Source: Endomicrobium sp. | GTDB taxonomy: Bacteria > Elusimicrobiota > Endomicrobiia > Endomicrobiales > Endomicrobiaceae | Direction: 5' to 3' | Length of the DNA stretch: 64,000 nt | Assembly: GCA_031262585.1 (NCBI GenBank) | Contig: JAISHK010000004.1 | Span: 1-64,000, forward strand | In this document: positions 31,696-43,611 of the stretch, in pieces | How positions within the stretch are numbered: position 1 is the stretch's first letter | Layout of the letters: every line of letters starts with the position of its first letter | Notes under the pieces: generated by a model | What the model was told of the DNA's origin: nothing | Database searches by the model: none | Seen by the model: the letters and a program-made list of their open reading frames with translations, nothing else | Program-made: the position numbers and the translations under genes

Positions 31696-31797
31696 CTAAA
31701 ATAAATTTTTGGAAAATAATGGTCTTATATCTGTTTCTGCACACAACGGTATAACGACTAGCCTCATACATATAATTGCTACGATAATTTTTCTCAT
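31696..31797 (-). pseudogene. 33-aa signal-peptide-like ORF, remnant of a secreted protein or microprotein
   Basis: AAAAGGAG ribosome-binding site, then MRKIIVAIICMRLVVIPLCAETDIRPLFSKNLF*; downstream minus-strand fragment KVLKGVIISLVVCTVVEIIAFVSCLE. Confidence 0.35.
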
Positions 31798-32110
31798 TCT
31801 TAAAACTCCTTTTATCTTTTTCTATTCTCATGATTTATTTTTTAACAATAATAAAATTAAGGTATCAATTAGGAATTTAACATTGTATTAAACAGATAAA
31901 AAATGTTTAAATAAGTTTAGAAAAAATAAATGAAACCTCAATTATGATTTATAAACCTAATCCTTTGTAATACATAAAGTTTTATAATAATAGAAAAATT
32001 AAATATGAATTTTGTCTAAACAGTAAAACTTGCAACTAAGTGAAAACATAAATAACATTTAGACAACAAATAATATCATAAATTAAATACATTAAAATAC
32101 ATAAAAGAAG

Positions 32111-32160
32111 ATAAAAATAATATTTATAATATTATTTTTATTATGAAAATAATAAAAATA
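32111..32160. repeat. two overlapping AT-only inverted repeats
   Basis: ATAAAAATAATATT-TAT-AATATTATTTTTAT, and TATTTTTATTAT-GAAA-ATAATAAAAATA sharing an arm. Confidence 0.4.
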
Positions 32161-32286
32161 TAATAAAAGAAACTTTTTCAACTTATTTTTAAGATTTTAT
32201 ATTTAATTAAAATACTAGAATATTTTAACTATTTTTGATATCATACGCTATCTTATATAAAAATTATAAAGATATTTTTTATTAAT

Positions 32287-32370
32287 GCTGAGGTGGTGGA
32301 ACGGCAGACACGCAGGTTTCAGAAATCTGTCCTCGAGAGAGTGGTATGGGTTCGAATCCCATCCTCAGCA
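32287..32370 (+). tRNA. tRNA-Leu (anticodon CAG)
   Basis: GCTGAGG...CCTCAGC acceptor stem, long variable arm, anticodon loop TTCAGAA. Confidence 0.95.
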
Positions 32371-32468
32371 ATTCTTTTTACATAAAACTATTCTAGTCTA
32401 ACAAATTTACTCAAATATATTTTTTTAAAATATCAATACTGTATTCTAGTTTATTAAATAATTTAAAA

Positions 32469-33647
32469 TTAGAAGAAATAATCAAATAATATTTTAAAAT
32501 TTAAATCATTTTTTTTAGAAGCTGCATGTTCATTATAAATCTTATTCTTCGATTCTTCTAAAATTGAAGAATGTATACCATATTGTAAAGTCATAGAAAC
32601 TTCAATATAAGCACACAACTTATCACATATTTTAATTAAAGTACCATCTAAAGCTTGGTACTTGTTATCATCAAATTTTGATATATTATCAACTTTCTTA
32701 ACATTATCATTTATAATAATTTTATCTGAAAATTCGTTTTCCATAAAATACTTCATTTCAGGATACCAGCTTTTAGGTATCAAAGGAAGTATTTTTTCAT
32801 AAATTTGTTTTTTTTCATAATGTTTTATTATCTCTTCAAGACCTGATATTGAACATTTTATAGGAGAAACTATATCTTTTGTAAGAATTTCCGGAAGATC
32901 ATGAAATAAAGCAAAATAAAAATTATTATATCTTCTCTTTTGACAAATATTCATTTCCAATGATAACAAATATGCAAAAATAGCTACAATAAGCATATGT
33001 CCAAGAACAGATGTCTTTGGTACCATAAATGATTGTGCCCATCTTTGCTGAAATCTAAGTTGACCACATAAGTCTAAAAATCCATAATATTTCTTATTAA
33101 ATATTAATTCTCTTACACCGAATAAATCTGAAAACGGAGAAATAGTATTTTCTATTTCAGATTTAGTTTTCTCTATACCATAAATCATAGAATTCCAAGG
33201 ATAAATTATATCAAATTCCCATTTTGTAGCTAGCATATGAGCAGCATTTAAAATTCTTTTTTCATGCGGGGCATAATCAGTATTTAGTAAGTAATCAGAA
33301 CATCTTTCTAAAAAACCGCTATTTAATTTTGATAAATCTTTTCCTAAATTCTCTATAACCCAATCGTTTAATTCCTTTGCTTTCTTGGACATTATTTCAC
33401 GAAAAACCTCTGGCTTTAAATCAGTAAGAACTATTCTTTGAAAAAATTCAAATATCCCACCTTCAATGATCTTTTCCCAATCAACAGCTACATTGTTCTC
33501 TTCATCAAATTTCGCAATAATATAAGCAATTATCATCTTATGAGCCTGTTTATCAAGTTCAAAAAAATCAAAAGGACGTATATGATCATTCCATCTTAAA
33601 ATATTTGCCGCTGAAAAAATTCTTAAAATCAAATCTCTTGTAATCAC
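32469..33647 (-). CDS. HD-domain (YfbR/5'-nucleotidase-like) phosphohydrolase, GTG start
   Basis: HMLIVAIFAYLLS..FHDLPEILTKDIVSPIK HD-domain motif; start GTGATTACAAGAG behind AAGGGGAA. Confidence 0.85.
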   Translation of the reverse strand: MITRDLILRIFSAANILRWNDHIRPFDFFELDKQAHKMIIAYIIAKFDEENNVAVDWEKIIEGGIFEFFQRIVLTDLKPEVFREIMSKKAKELNDWVIENLGKDLSKLNSGFLERCSDYLLNTDYAPHEKRILNAAHMLATKWEFDIIYPWNSMIYGIEKTKSEIENTISPFSDLFGVRELIFNKKYYGFLDLCGQLRFQQRWAQSFMVPKTSVLGHMLIVAIFAYLLSLEMNICQKRRYNNFYFALFHDLPEILTKDIVSPIKCSISGLEEIIKHYEKKQIYEKILPLIPKSWYPEMKYFMENEFSDKIIINDNVKKVDNISKFDDNKYQALDGTLIKICDKLCAYIEVSMTLQYGIHSSILEESKNKIYNEHAASKKNDLNFKILFDYFF

Positions 33648-33719
33648 AAATTCCCCTTTACAATTTTAAATGATTTATTATTTTTAACCATTATCACACG
33701 CAATATTTGAAAATAATAT

Positions 33720-34460
33720 TTAGTCACTACTTTTTTTCTTTAAATAGTATTTTTTTTGTTTTAAAGACAATTTTTCAATTGAATACCTTAACATTGTTCT
33801 TGGCATAAAATAAGAATATTCATCTAAAAACAAAATTAATTTATTAATATTTCTTTTTCCTATTTCTCTAAGCATCCAACCCACAGCTTTGTAAATTAAA
33901 TCATGCTTATAATTCATAAACATCTCTGCAAGTATTATAGTTTCCTTAAATCTAGCCTGCTTTATAAAATATAAAGTAGAGACTATTGCTATTCTTTCTC
34001 TCCAAATGTTATTTGACTTTGCATATTTCCAAAAATCAGTTAAACAATTACTATACCAATAATGCCCAACTATCTTAGGAGCAGACAAATCAACTAAATC
34101 CCAATTATTCACATACTGAGAATTTTTCAAGTATATTTTAACAATATCAGCTTTAAATTTATCATCGATTTTATATTTTGCGATTAAAATCATCAATGCT
34201 GCGAAACGTATTTCATGAATTTTATTGCACAATAAACCACTTACTTCTTTTAAATCTATATCCATCCAGTACTTTCTAATTACGTTGCGTATTTGAGGGA
34301 CACGAACACCCAACAAAACATCACCTTCTCCATAGCCACCTTTACATATATTTAAAATTTTCGTATTCCATGCAGCAAAAGACTTATCTTCATATTTCAT
34401 AAGTTCTTTTGAGATTAAAGTGGCAAAATTCTTCTCTTCCTTTTTATACATAACATACAA
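33720..34460 (-). CDS. DNA alkylation repair enzyme, AlkD-like
   Basis: LLGVRVPQIRNVIRKYW, HEIRFAALMIL, NNWDLVDLSAPKIVG, KAVGWMLREIGKR motifs of the DNA_alkylation (AlkD) family. Confidence 0.9.
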   Translation of the reverse strand: MYVMYKKEEKNFATLISKELMKYEDKSFAAWNTKILNICKGGYGEGDVLLGVRVPQIRNVIRKYWMDIDLKEVSGLLCNKIHEIRFAALMILIAKYKIDDKFKADIVKIYLKNSQYVNNWDLVDLSAPKIVGHYWYSNCLTDFWKYAKSNNIWRERIAIVSTLYFIKQARFKETIILAEMFMNYKHDLIYKAVGWMLREIGKRNINKLILFLDEYSYFMPRTMLRYSIEKLSLKQKKYYLKKKSSD

Positions 34461-34593
34461 TATCTAGAAATTTGATTATAATCTGACATAATTTCCTATA
34501 ATTAAAACCATAAATAATATACAGAATTATAGCAAATAAGAGTATTGATACAAAATTTATTTTACCAAACACACAAGAACCAATAATCAATTC

Positions 34594-37416
34594 TTAAAAT
34601 ACAGGGTTAACTCCTTGATTTATATATTTCTTCAAATAATGTCCAGTAACAGATTTAGTATTCCCCATTATATCTTCAGGTGTTCCCTCTGCTACGAGTT
34701 TACCGCCTTTTTTTCCGCCATCAGGCCCTAAATCTATAACCCAATCAGCTGTTTTAACAACATCAAGATTATGCTCTATTACAAGAACAGTATTCCCTGC
34801 GTATGAAAGTCTTTGCAAAACCTCAAGAAGTTTACCAATATCTGCAAAATGTAAACCTGTAGTGGGTTCATCTAAAATATACATCGTTCTACCCGTAGAT
34901 CTTTTTGAAAGTTCAGTTGCAAGCTTTATTCTTTGAGCCTCTCCTCCTGAAAGCGTTGTAGCTTGTTGTCCTATTTTTATATATCCAAGACCAACATCTT
35001 CAAGTATTGATAAAATTTTTCTAAGTCCAGGGATATTTTCAAAAAACTGCACTCCTTCTTCAACTGTCATATTTAAAATATCGTCTATGGTTTTATCTTT
35101 ATACTTTATTTGTAAAGTTTCTTCATTAAATCTCTTTCCATTACAAACATCACACTTAACGTAAATATCTGGTAAAAACTGCATCTCAATTTTTAATGTT
35201 CCGTCTCCTTGACAATTTTCACATCGTCCACCTTTCACATTAAAAGAAAATCTTCCAGGCATATAACCCCTTACTTTTGATTCTGTTGTTCGGGCAAACA
35301 AATATCTTATTATTGAAAAAGCTCCTGTATAAGTTGCTGGGTTTGATCTTGGAGTTCTTCCTATGGGAGATTGATCAACAATTACAACTTTATCAATATT
35401 CTCAATTCCACTCATACTTTTAAATTTACCTGGCATATCTTTTGCTCTATACAAATGGTGTGCTAAATTTTTATATATTATTTCATAAACCAAAGTAGAT
35501 TTTCCACTACCAGAAACACCAGTAACACACGAAAAAAGTCCTAAAGGAATATTAACATTTATATTTTTTAAATTAAATTGTTGTGCACCTTCAACAGTAA
35601 GCCATTTATTTAAATGTTGTTTTCTTTTTTTAGGAACTGGTATTTCCAAAACACCTTTTAAATATTTACCAGTTAAAGAATCCTGAAATTCAACAATCTC
35701 TTCAACGGTACCTTTAAATACTACGTAGCCACCATGTATGCCAGCTCCAGGTCCTAGATCTACTACATAATCTGCAGCACGTATTGTATCTTCATCATGT
35801 TCAACAACTATTAATGTATTTCCTAAATCTCTAAGCTTCATTAAAGTTTCTAAAAGTTTACCATTATCCCTTTGATGAAGACCTATAGACGGCTCATCAA
35901 GCACATACAAAACCCCTGTGAGTCCTGATCCTATTTGTTTCGCCAAATGTATCCTTTGAGCTTCTCCTCCTGATAGCGTACCACTTTCTCTATTCAAACT
36001 TAAATACCCTAAACCAACATTATTTAAAAATCTCAATCGTGAACATATTTCTTTCAAAACTGTTTCACTTATAACTTTCTCTTTCCCGTTAAGCTTTATT
36101 TTATTAAAAAAATCATAAGCAACCTCAATAGGCATCTCTGTAATATTTGAAATTGATTTGCCATCAATCAAAACAGAAAGAGCTTCCTTTCTCAGTCTTT
36201 GTCCCTTACATGAAGGACATTTTTTTTTACTCATATACCTATTGTAAATTTCTTCTCTTACAAAATCTGATTCAGTTTCACTATATCTACGTTTAATATT
36301 GGTTATAACACCTTCAAAACCATTCCATCCATAAAGAAGAATATTTTGTTGTTTTTTTGTTAATTCTTTCCACGGAACATCCAAAGGAATTTTATTCCTT
36401 TTTGAAACTTCTGTCAGAAGCTCCATATAATATCCACTCCAACTGTTTTTCCACCTATTAGTTTTGGTTGTTATAGGTTCCGACCATGCAATGATAGCCC
36501 TCTGATTTATAGAACGATTTTTATCAGGAACTACTAAATTCTCATTAATTTCTATCTTATTTCCTAATCCAGCACATTCATGACAAGCACCAAAAGGAGA
36601 ATTAAAAGAAAATAATCTTGGTTCTATCTCTGCAATATTAATTCCACAATCTACACAAGAAAAATGTTCACTATAAGTATCTTCAGAAACAGTTTTGCCA
36701 TCTTTTATCACAACTACAACAACTAGACCTTGTGATTCTTCTAAAGCCGTTTCAATAGAACTAGCTACTCTAGAACGTAATTCCTTACTAAGCTTTATTC
36801 TATCCACTAATATATCTATATTATGCTTTTTATACCTATCTAACTTTATAACTTCATCTAACATAAAGAAATTATTATCAACTTTTACTCTAGAATATCC
36901 ATTTTTTGATAAACGAGAAAAAAGTTCTTCATAAGTTCCCATTTTCCCCAGAACTATAGGAGAAAGTATATGAACTACAGTTCCATTAGGTAATTTCATA
37001 ACTTCGTTAATTATTTGCTGAGTAGATTGAGCACATACTTTTTTTCCACATTTCGGACAAAAAGGCACGCCAATTTTAGCAAATAAAAGTCTCAAATAAT
37101 CATAAATTTCCGTAACAGTTGCTACCGTAGAACGAGGATTATGAGACGGATTCCTTTGTTCTATTGAAATTGCCGGAGATAACCCTTCAATGATATCCAC
37201 ATCAGGTTTTGCCATAAGTTCTAAGAATTGTCTTGCGTAAGTAGATAAAGATTCTACATACCTTCTCTGCCCTTCAGCATAAACGGTATCAAAAGCTAAA
37301 GACGATTTTCCAGAGCCAGAAAGTCCCGTAATAACAACGAGTTTACCTTTAGGAATATCAATGTCTATATTTTTTAAATTATGTTGTCTTGCGCCACGAA
37401 TTCTTATCACATTCAT
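34594..37416 (-). CDS. uvrA: excinuclease ABC subunit A
   Basis: [39 protein letters not shown]; two ABC signatures LSGGEAQRI; zinc-finger cysteines. Confidence 0.98.
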   Translation of the reverse strand: MNVIRIRGARQHNLKNIDIDIPKGKLVVITGLSGSGKSSLAFDTVYAEGQRRYVESLSTYARQFLELMAKPDVDIIEGLSPAISIEQRNPSHNPRSTVATVTEIYDYLRLLFAKIGVPFCPKCGKKVCAQSTQQIINEVMKLPNGTVVHILSPIVLGKMGTYEELFSRLSKNGYSRVKVDNNFFMLDEVIKLDRYKKHNIDILVDRIKLSKELRSRVASSIETALEESQGLVVVVVIKDGKTVSEDTYSEHFSCVDCGINIAEIEPRLFSFNSPFGACHECAGLGNKIEINENLVVPDKNRSINQRAIIAWSEPITTKTNRWKNSWSGYYMELLTEVSKRNKIPLDVPWKELTKKQQNILLYGWNGFEGVITNIKRRYSETESDFVREEIYNRYMSKKKCPSCKGQRLRKEALSVLIDGKSISNITEMPIEVAYDFFNKIKLNGKEKVISETVLKEICSRLRFLNNVGLGYLSLNRESGTLSGGEAQRIHLAKQIGSGLTGVLYVLDEPSIGLHQRDNGKLLETLMKLRDLGNTLIVVEHDEDTIRAADYVVDLGPGAGIHGGYVVFKGTVEEIVEFQDSLTGKYLKGVLEIPVPKKRKQHLNKWLTVEGAQQFNLKNINVNIPLGLFSCVTGVSGSGKSTLVYEIIYKNLAHHLYRAKDMPGKFKSMSGIENIDKVVIVDQSPIGRTPRSNPATYTGAFSIIRYLFARTTESKVRGYMPGRFSFNVKGGRCENCQGDGTLKIEMQFLPDIYVKCDVCNGKRFNEETLQIKYKDKTIDDILNMTVEEGVQFFENIPGLRKILSILEDVGLGYIKIGQQATTLSGGEAQRIKLATELSKRSTGRTMYILDEPTTGLHFADIGKLLEVLQRLSYAGNTVLVIEHNLDVVKTADWVIDLGPDGGKKGGKLVAEGTPEDIMGNTKSVTGHYLKKYINQGVNPVF

Positions 37417-37423
37417 AACCCAT

Positions 37424-39001
37424 TTACTCTCCTTTACTTATCACATTTATAATAGTATTTTTAGCTTTAGACAGCATAAAAGGATAATCGGTATTAAAAT
37501 GCAAACCTCTACTTTCTTTTCTAAGCAAAGCTGACCGTATTATCATTTCAGCAACACAAACTATATTTCTTAATTCAATTATATCTACATTCAACAAAAC
37601 ATTATCATAGTAATCATTTATTTCCTTTTTTAAAATTTTTACTTTTTCACGAGCTTCCAGCAGTTTCCTATTTGAACGTACTATGCCGACGTAATTCCAT
37701 GTTAAGTTTCTTATTTCGTTCCATTTTTCCATGAACTCTGGATGATTTGACTGATTATTTTTTTCTACATTTTTTAAAAATTTTAATTTAAAAGAAGATA
37801 ATTTTTGATTTGTAAACTGCAAAGAATCCTTATATGCTCTATCTGCATAAACAACACCTTCTAGCAAAGAGTTTGAAGCTAATCTATTGGCCCCATGTAT
37901 TCCTGAACATGCTGCTTCTCCTATAGCGTAAAGATTCTTCACACTTGTCCTACCATTTTCATCTATTGCAATTCCTCCACAAAAAAAATGAGCAGATGGA
38001 ACAACAGGAATCATATTATTAACAATATCTATTCCATAATCAAGACACTTTGAATAAATATTAGGAAATCTTGAAACTATAAAATCTCTTCCTCTTGCTC
38101 TTATATCTAAATAAACACAATCATCACCATTTTTTTTCATCTCTGTATCAATAGCTCTTACAACAATATCGCGTGAGGCAAGTTCTTTTTTAGTATCATA
38201 TTTTTCCATAAATTGCTGTCCGTTTTTAAGTTTTAAAATAGCACCCTCTCCACGTACAGCTTCCGATATTAAAAAAGATTTAGCATCAACATTATAAAGA
38301 CAAGTAGGATGAAATTGAACAAATTCCATATTTGCAATATTGGCACCAGCCCTATAAGCCATTGCTATACCATCACCTGTAGCTATATCCGGATTTGATG
38401 TATACAAATATACTTTGCCTGCTCCACCAGTAGCCATAACAATTATTGTCGCTTCAAAAATTACTAAACTTTTAGTTTTATTATTAAAAACATACGCCCC
38501 ACGACAAACATTATTATCATCTAAAATTAAATCTATAGCCATACATTCTTCATAAACAGTTATATTACTATTTTTTTTTACATTTTTTATTAAAACTTCT
38601 TCAATTTCCTTACCTGTCATATCATTAGCATGAAGAATCCTTCTTTTAGTATGCCCACCTTCTAAGCCCAAATCAAATTCTGAACTAAAATTAGTTTTTC
38701 TGGTAAACTTAACACCAAGATTTATTAATTCTTTTATTCTATTGGGAGCCTCTAAAACCATTTTTTCTACCATTTTACTATCGCAAAGTCCAGCACCTGA
38801 AACTAAAGTGTCTTGGACATGAGATTCAAAGGAATCTGATTTATCCATAACACAACAAATACCACCTTGAGCTTTACCTGTCGAAGAATCAAATATCCTT
38901 CTTTTAGTAACTAAGGCAACACTTCCATTAGCAGATGCCTTCAATGCCAAACTAAGACCAGCTATGCCGGTACCTATAATTAAATAATTTGATTTTATCA
39001 C
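37424..39001 (-). CDS. nadB: L-aspartate oxidase
   Basis: [62 protein letters not shown]. Confidence 0.94.
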   Translation of the reverse strand: MIKSNYLIIGTGIAGLSLALKASANGSVALVTKRRIFDSSTGKAQGGICCVMDKSDSFESHVQDTLVSGAGLCDSKMVEKMVLEAPNRIKELINLGVKFTRKTNFSSEFDLGLEGGHTKRRILHANDMTGKEIEEVLIKNVKKNSNITVYEECMAIDLILDDNNVCRGAYVFNNKTKSLVIFEATIIVMATGGAGKVYLYTSNPDIATGDGIAMAYRAGANIANMEFVQFHPTCLYNVDAKSFLISEAVRGEGAILKLKNGQQFMEKYDTKKELASRDIVVRAIDTEMKKNGDDCVYLDIRARGRDFIVSRFPNIYSKCLDYGIDIVNNMIPVVPSAHFFCGGIAIDENGRTSVKNLYAIGEAACSGIHGANRLASNSLLEGVVYADRAYKDSLQFTNQKLSSFKLKFLKNVEKNNQSNHPEFMEKWNEIRNLTWNYVGIVRSNRKLLEAREKVKILKKEINDYYDNVLLNVDIIELRNIVCVAEMIIRSALLRKESRGLHFNTDYPFMLSKAKNTIINVISKGE

Positions 39002-39843
39002 TTTTTTTTACTCATTATAATATTATCTATTAATCTTGTTTTTCCTATCCACATAGCGACAGTAAAAACAGCTTTTTTTGTTTTTTCATCAACCTTTGAC
39101 AAATCATCAAACTTTACTATCTCAGCGTAATCTAACTTACTATTTGGAATTTTCTTAAATCGATTTATTGCTTTACTTTTGACCAAATTTAATTTACATT
39201 TTTTAAAATCTTGCTTTGCTAAATTTAAAATCTTAAAAATGTTTAAACTATTTTTTTTTTCATCAGCACTTAAATAAGAATTTCTGCTTGAAAGAGCAAG
39301 ACCATCTTTCTCCCTTACTATGGGACAAGGTACTATTTCAGTACTAAAATTTAAATCTTTTACCATTTTTTCAACAATTTTAAGTTGCTGAAAATCCTTC
39401 ATTCCAAAATATGCTCTATTAGCCTGCGATATATTAAAAAGTTTTAGTATCACAGTAACAACACCTACAAAATGTCCAGGTCTAATCGGACCACACAAAA
39501 TATCTTGTAAATCTCTAACCTTAACAAAAGTCTTATAATTATGTGAAAACATATCATTTACAGAAGGCATAAAAACATAATCAACATGATTTTCTTTGCA
39601 AATTTTTAAATCTTTCTGAACAGGTTTAGGATATTTTATATAATCTTCATTAGGACCAAATTGTATAGGATTTACAAAGATAGATACTATACTAATATCA
39701 TTGTTCTTCACAGATTTTGAAATTAATGAAACATGCCCCTTATGCAACGCCCCCATAGTAGGAACAAGACCAATTTCATTTTTATTTTTTAAATGCTTTA
39801 AAGCAATTTTCTGCATATGTAAAACATTTTTTACTACTTTCAT
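38998..39843 (-). CDS. panC: pantothenate synthetase
   Basis: [55 protein letters not shown]. Confidence 0.96.
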   Translation of the reverse strand: MKVVKNVLHMQKIALKHLKNKNEIGLVPTMGALHKGHVSLISKSVKNNDISIVSIFVNPIQFGPNEDYIKYPKPVQKDLKICKENHVDYVFMPSVNDMFSHNYKTFVKVRDLQDILCGPIRPGHFVGVVTVILKLFNISQANRAYFGMKDFQQLKIVEKMVKDLNFSTEIVPCPIVREKDGLALSSRNSYLSADEKKNSLNIFKILNLAKQDFKKCKLNLVKSKAINRFKKIPNSKLDYAEIVKFDDLSKVDEKTKKAVFTVAMWIGKTRLIDNIIMSKKK

Positions 39844-40667
39844 TTATACGTATTCTCTTCTTTGGGAAATTTTCCCTTTTTGACTTCATCTATATAATTT
39901 TTCACTGCTGACTTTATACTTTCTCCAACATTCGCATATTTTTTCACAAATTTTGGGACAAATTCCGTAAACATACCAATCATATCATCAATAACTAAAA
40001 CCTGACCATCGCAATAACGTCCTGCACCTATGCCTATTGTTGGTATTTTTAAATAACTTGTAATTTCTTTCGCAATATATTCTGGTACCGCTTCTAGAAC
40101 AACCAAAAAGGCACCAGCACTCTCTAAAGCTAAAGCATCAGCGATGAGCTTATCTTTTGACTCTTTAGTTTTTCCTTGAACTTTAAACCCCCCTAACTTA
40201 TTTACAGCCTGTGGAGTTAAACCTAAATGACCAGCAACAGGAATTTTTGAACTTACAATTGCTTTTACCTGACTTGCTATTTCAATCCCACCTTCAATTT
40301 TTACAGCATCTGCACCTCCTTCCTTTACAATCCTTGCTGCATTTCTAATAGCATCTTCAACACTTATCTCATAAGACATAAATGGCATATCCGAAACAAG
40401 AAAAGCCCCGCTATTTCCTCTTTTCACCGATTTTGTATGATATATCATATCTTCAACAGTAACCGGAATAGTATTCTCATATCCCAATCTAACATTGCCT
40501 AAAGAATCACCAACAAGCAATACGTCAATATCTTGTGAAGAAATAATTTTGGCCATAGCGTAATCATAGCAAGTAAGCATTGTTATTTTTTCTTTTGCCT
40601 GCTTTTTATTCAAAATCGTTATTATAGTTTTTTTATTCATTTTTAATACCTTATTTACTAAACTCAC
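39840..40667 (-). CDS. panB: 3-methyl-2-oxobutanoate hydroxymethyltransferase
   Basis: [49 protein letters not shown]. Confidence 0.97.
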   Translation of the reverse strand: MSLVNKVLKMNKKTIITILNKKQAKEKITMLTCYDYAMAKIISSQDIDVLLVGDSLGNVRLGYENTIPVTVEDMIYHTKSVKRGNSGAFLVSDMPFMSYEISVEDAIRNAARIVKEGGADAVKIEGGIEIASQVKAIVSSKIPVAGHLGLTPQAVNKLGGFKVQGKTKESKDKLIADALALESAGAFLVVLEAVPEYIAKEITSYLKIPTIGIGAGRYCDGQVLVIDDMIGMFTEFVPKFVKKYANVGESIKSAVKNYIDEVKKGKFPKEENTYK

Positions 40668-41173
40668 TATAGAACTTGTATGATTTTGACCTTTTGATGT
40701 TTAAGTATCAATAAATTTTCAGATAAAATATCACCGATTTTTCGTTTAAAAACAGGATGCTCAAATTGGCAAGCTATTTCATTTAATGGAATTAAAATAA
40801 AAAGTCTATTTAAGATTTCTTTATGTGGAATAACTAAGTTTATTCTATTAACAACTTTTTTACCAAAGAATAATATATCTATATCTATACGACGAGGACC
40901 CCATTTCATTGTCTTTTTACGCTTAAATATATAATATTCTACCTGCTTTAAAAATAGAAGTAAATCATCACAATTTAAACTTGTATAAGCCTTAATCACA
41001 ACATTGTAAAAACTTCTTTGCTTTGGCCCCCCTACTGGCGATGTCTTATAAAAAGAAGATATTTCTTTTATATCAACAAACAAACTACTTTGCAAAAAAG
41101 ATAAAGCAAAAATTATATTCCCAACCCTATTACCAATATTTGAACCCAAGCCTAAATATAAAACATTTTTCAT
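40667..41173 (-). CDS. folK: 2-amino-4-hydroxy-6-hydroxymethyldihydropteridine pyrophosphokinase
   Basis: [36 protein letters not shown]. Confidence 0.94.
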   Translation of the reverse strand: MKNVLYLGLGSNIGNRVGNIIFALSFLQSSLFVDIKEISSFYKTSPVGGPKQRSFYNVVIKAYTSLNCDDLLLFLKQVEYYIFKRKKTMKWGPRRIDIDILFFGKKVVNRINLVIPHKEILNRLFILIPLNEIACQFEHPVFKRKIGDILSENLLILKHQKVKIIQVL

Positions 41174-41504
41174 TTTTAAAATTTAACTCTTTCTATAACC
41201 AAACAAATTAGTCTTAATAACAGAATTTTAGCACAACAATCTAAACGAAAGACATTAAATTCACAATTATAATATATCTTTCTAAAGACATTGTCCAGTT
41301 CCAACATAACCAATCTCTTATTTAGCATTTGTACTAAATAGTATTAATTATATTCTCTGCCACATTTAAAATTACTTTCTACTCTTCCCTAATCTAAGTT
41401 CAGTTACAATAAAACAAACTTTTACAATATAGTTTTTATTAATTTAAATTAATAAAATGCTTCTTATTAAAAATATATATTTCAAATATTTAACAAATTT
41501 TATT

Positions 41505-42401
41505 TTACTGAAAATATAAATTTTCAAATATCTCTTTTATATCACGTGGAAGTTCAGCAGTAAAATTAACTACCTTTAAAGTCGTAGGATGTATAAGTGC
41601 TATATTATGAGCATGGAGCATTTGTCTACCAAAATATTTACCATTAATCATTTCTGGTCCACCGTACTGCCTATCACCTACAATAGGATGATTTATATAT
41701 TTCATATGACTCCTTATTTGATGAGTTCTTCCTGTAATAATTCTCACTTCAACTAAAGTATAGCCATTTTTCCTAGAAACTACTTTAAATTCTGTAATAG
41801 CCTTTTTTTTCGCAAGAGGATTTACCGAAATAAGTTTTCTATTATGCGGAGCTCTTCCCAACGGAGCATCTATTCTTCCCTTATTTTCAACAATTATTCC
41901 TTTAACCACAGCAAAATACATTTTTTTCACCGATCTTTTTTGTAATTGCTTTGAAATACTTATCTTAGATTTCTCATTCTTAGCAAATATAATAACACCG
42001 GAAGTATCTTTATCAAGTCTATGCACTAAATACGGATTATATTTCCCTTCAGAATGTGCTATTAATGCATTAAGCAAAGTTCCAGAAGTATGTCCGTAAG
42101 ATGGATGAACAACAATCCCCACTTGTTTGTTTATAACAACAATATCATCATCCTCATACAAAACATCAATACATATATTCTCAGATTTAATTTGTGATTT
42201 TTGTTCTTTTTCAAATTCAAATATTATAATATCTTTATGCCTTAATCTATAACTCGAAACGACAATTTTATTATTTACAAAAACCTTTTGCTTATTTATA
42301 AGCTTTTGGAAATACGAACGCGAAAAATCTTTATACATCGAAGCTAAATATGTATCTACTCTTTCTCTTACAAATTTTTCATATGTTATTTTCTCTTGCA
42401 T
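41505..42401 (-). CDS. RluA/RluD-family pseudouridine synthase
   Basis: S4 domain, PYLVHRLDKDTSGVIIFAKN, GRTHQIRSHM; start set at internal Met (MQEKITYEKF). Confidence 0.93.
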   Translation of the reverse strand: MQEKITYEKFVRERVDTYLASMYKDFSRSYFQKLINKQKVFVNNKIVVSSYRLRHKDIIIFEFEKEQKSQIKSENICIDVLYEDDDIVVINKQVGIVVHPSYGHTSGTLLNALIAHSEGKYNPYLVHRLDKDTSGVIIFAKNEKSKISISKQLQKRSVKKMYFAVVKGIIVENKGRIDAPLGRAPHNRKLISVNPLAKKKAITEFKVVSRKNGYTLVEVRIITGRTHQIRSHMKYINHPIVGDRQYGGPEMINGKYFGRQMLHAHNIALIHPTTLKVVNFTAELPRDIKEIFENLYFQ

Positions 42402-43147
42402 AACACAAAAACTCCAACTATAAATAAAAATACTGATATAATTTGTGATATGGACAACCCGAAATAACATTGTCCTCTATAATCTCCACGGAAACACTCA
42501 ACAATAAACCTCAAAATTGCATACACTATAAAATAAATTGCCAAAAGCATACCAATTTTATGTTCTTTCTTAGAATAAAAATGCAAAAATATAAACAACA
42601 GAAAATTCCCAAACGACTCGTAAAGCTGCGTAGGATGCAAATGCACTCCTATAACAGCAAGAGAATCTTTATTATTAAACACTACAGTCCAAGGTAAATT
42701 GCTTTTTTTACCGTAACAACAACCTGCAAAAAAACAACCAATCCTACCGATTGCATGCCCTAAAGCTAATGCAGGCGCAAAAAAATCGGCAAATCTAAAT
42801 ATATTTATTTTTTTCGTTTTAGCATATATCATTATAAAAATTATTACTAAAATAAATCCACCATAATAAACAAGTCCTCCGTGCCACAATTTAAAAATAT
42901 CTAAAGGATGTAGAAAAAATTCATTTAAATTCATAAAAACAAAAAGAATTCTTGAACCTACTACTCCAAAAATTAATATATATATAACCAAAGAGGAAAG
43001 TTCACTTCCGGAAATTATTTTACTTTTTGATTTTTTAATAGAACGTAAAAGATATGAAGCTGAAATCATGAAAGCAAAAACAATAAAAAGACCATAAGAA
43101 AAAATTTTAAAAATTCCTAAACTAAAAAGTACAGGATACACATTCAT
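42386..43147 (-). CDS. lgt: prolipoprotein diacylglyceryl transferase
   Basis: GGLVYYGGF, GHAIGRIGCFFAGCCYG, HPTQLYES, EFFRGDYRGQ-like region. Confidence 0.95.
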   Translation of the reverse strand: MNVYPVLFSLGIFKIFSYGLFIVFAFMISASYLLRSIKKSKSKIISGSELSSLVIYILIFGVVGSRILFVFMNLNEFFLHPLDIFKLWHGGLVYYGGFILVIIFIMIYAKTKKINIFRFADFFAPALALGHAIGRIGCFFAGCCYGKKSNLPWTVVFNNKDSLAVIGVHLHPTQLYESFGNFLLFIFLHFYSKKEHKIGMLLAIYFIVYAILRFIVECFRGDYRGQCYFGLSISQIISVFLFIVGVFVLCKRK

Positions 43148-43611
43148 ACCTTCTTTTTATTATCGAATATTAAACTATTAAGAATAATAAAAATAGCTAT
43201 ACAAATACACGAATCAGCAATATTAAATGACGGCCATCTTAACGAATTAAATCCCAAATCAAGAAAATCAACAACGGCTCCACGAAACAATCTATCAAAC
43301 AAATTTCCTGTTCCACCTGAAATTATAAGGCAAAATGCATACTGCTGAACCTTATTTATTTTATTCCAATTTCTATAAAGCCATATTGATAAACACAATA
43401 AAATAATAAAAATACCAATAAAAAATAATGAATTTCTTCTTTGAAATATGCCAAAAGCTGCCCCAGTATTACGAATATTTGTGATATTAAAAAAATTAAA
43501 TGTCGAAATGACACTCACCAAAGAACCATAATTTACAAAATGATCTACAATAAACTTTGCAAATTGATCCAAAATAAGAAAAAAAATACCAAACAATTGC
43601 GGACTTTTCAT
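43144..43611 (-). CDS. lspA: lipoprotein signal peptidase
   Basis: NITNIRNTGAAFGIF, GGTGNLFDRLFRGAVVDFLDL, FNIADSCI. Confidence 0.95.
   Translation of the reverse strand: MKSPQLFGIFFLILDQFAKFIVDHFVNYGSLVSVISTFNFFNITNIRNTGAAFGIFQRRNSLFFIGIFIILLCLSIWLYRNWNKINKVQQYAFCLIISGGTGNLFDRLFRGAVVDFLDLGFNSLRWPSFNIADSCICIAIFIILNSLIFDNKKKV

Noticed and set aside
32111-32160. Two overlapping AT-only perfect hairpins upstream of tRNA-Leu that could form a bistable switch
   Set aside because: In DNA this AT-rich, 12-14 bp AT palindromes are expected by chance; no downstream coding gene to regulate
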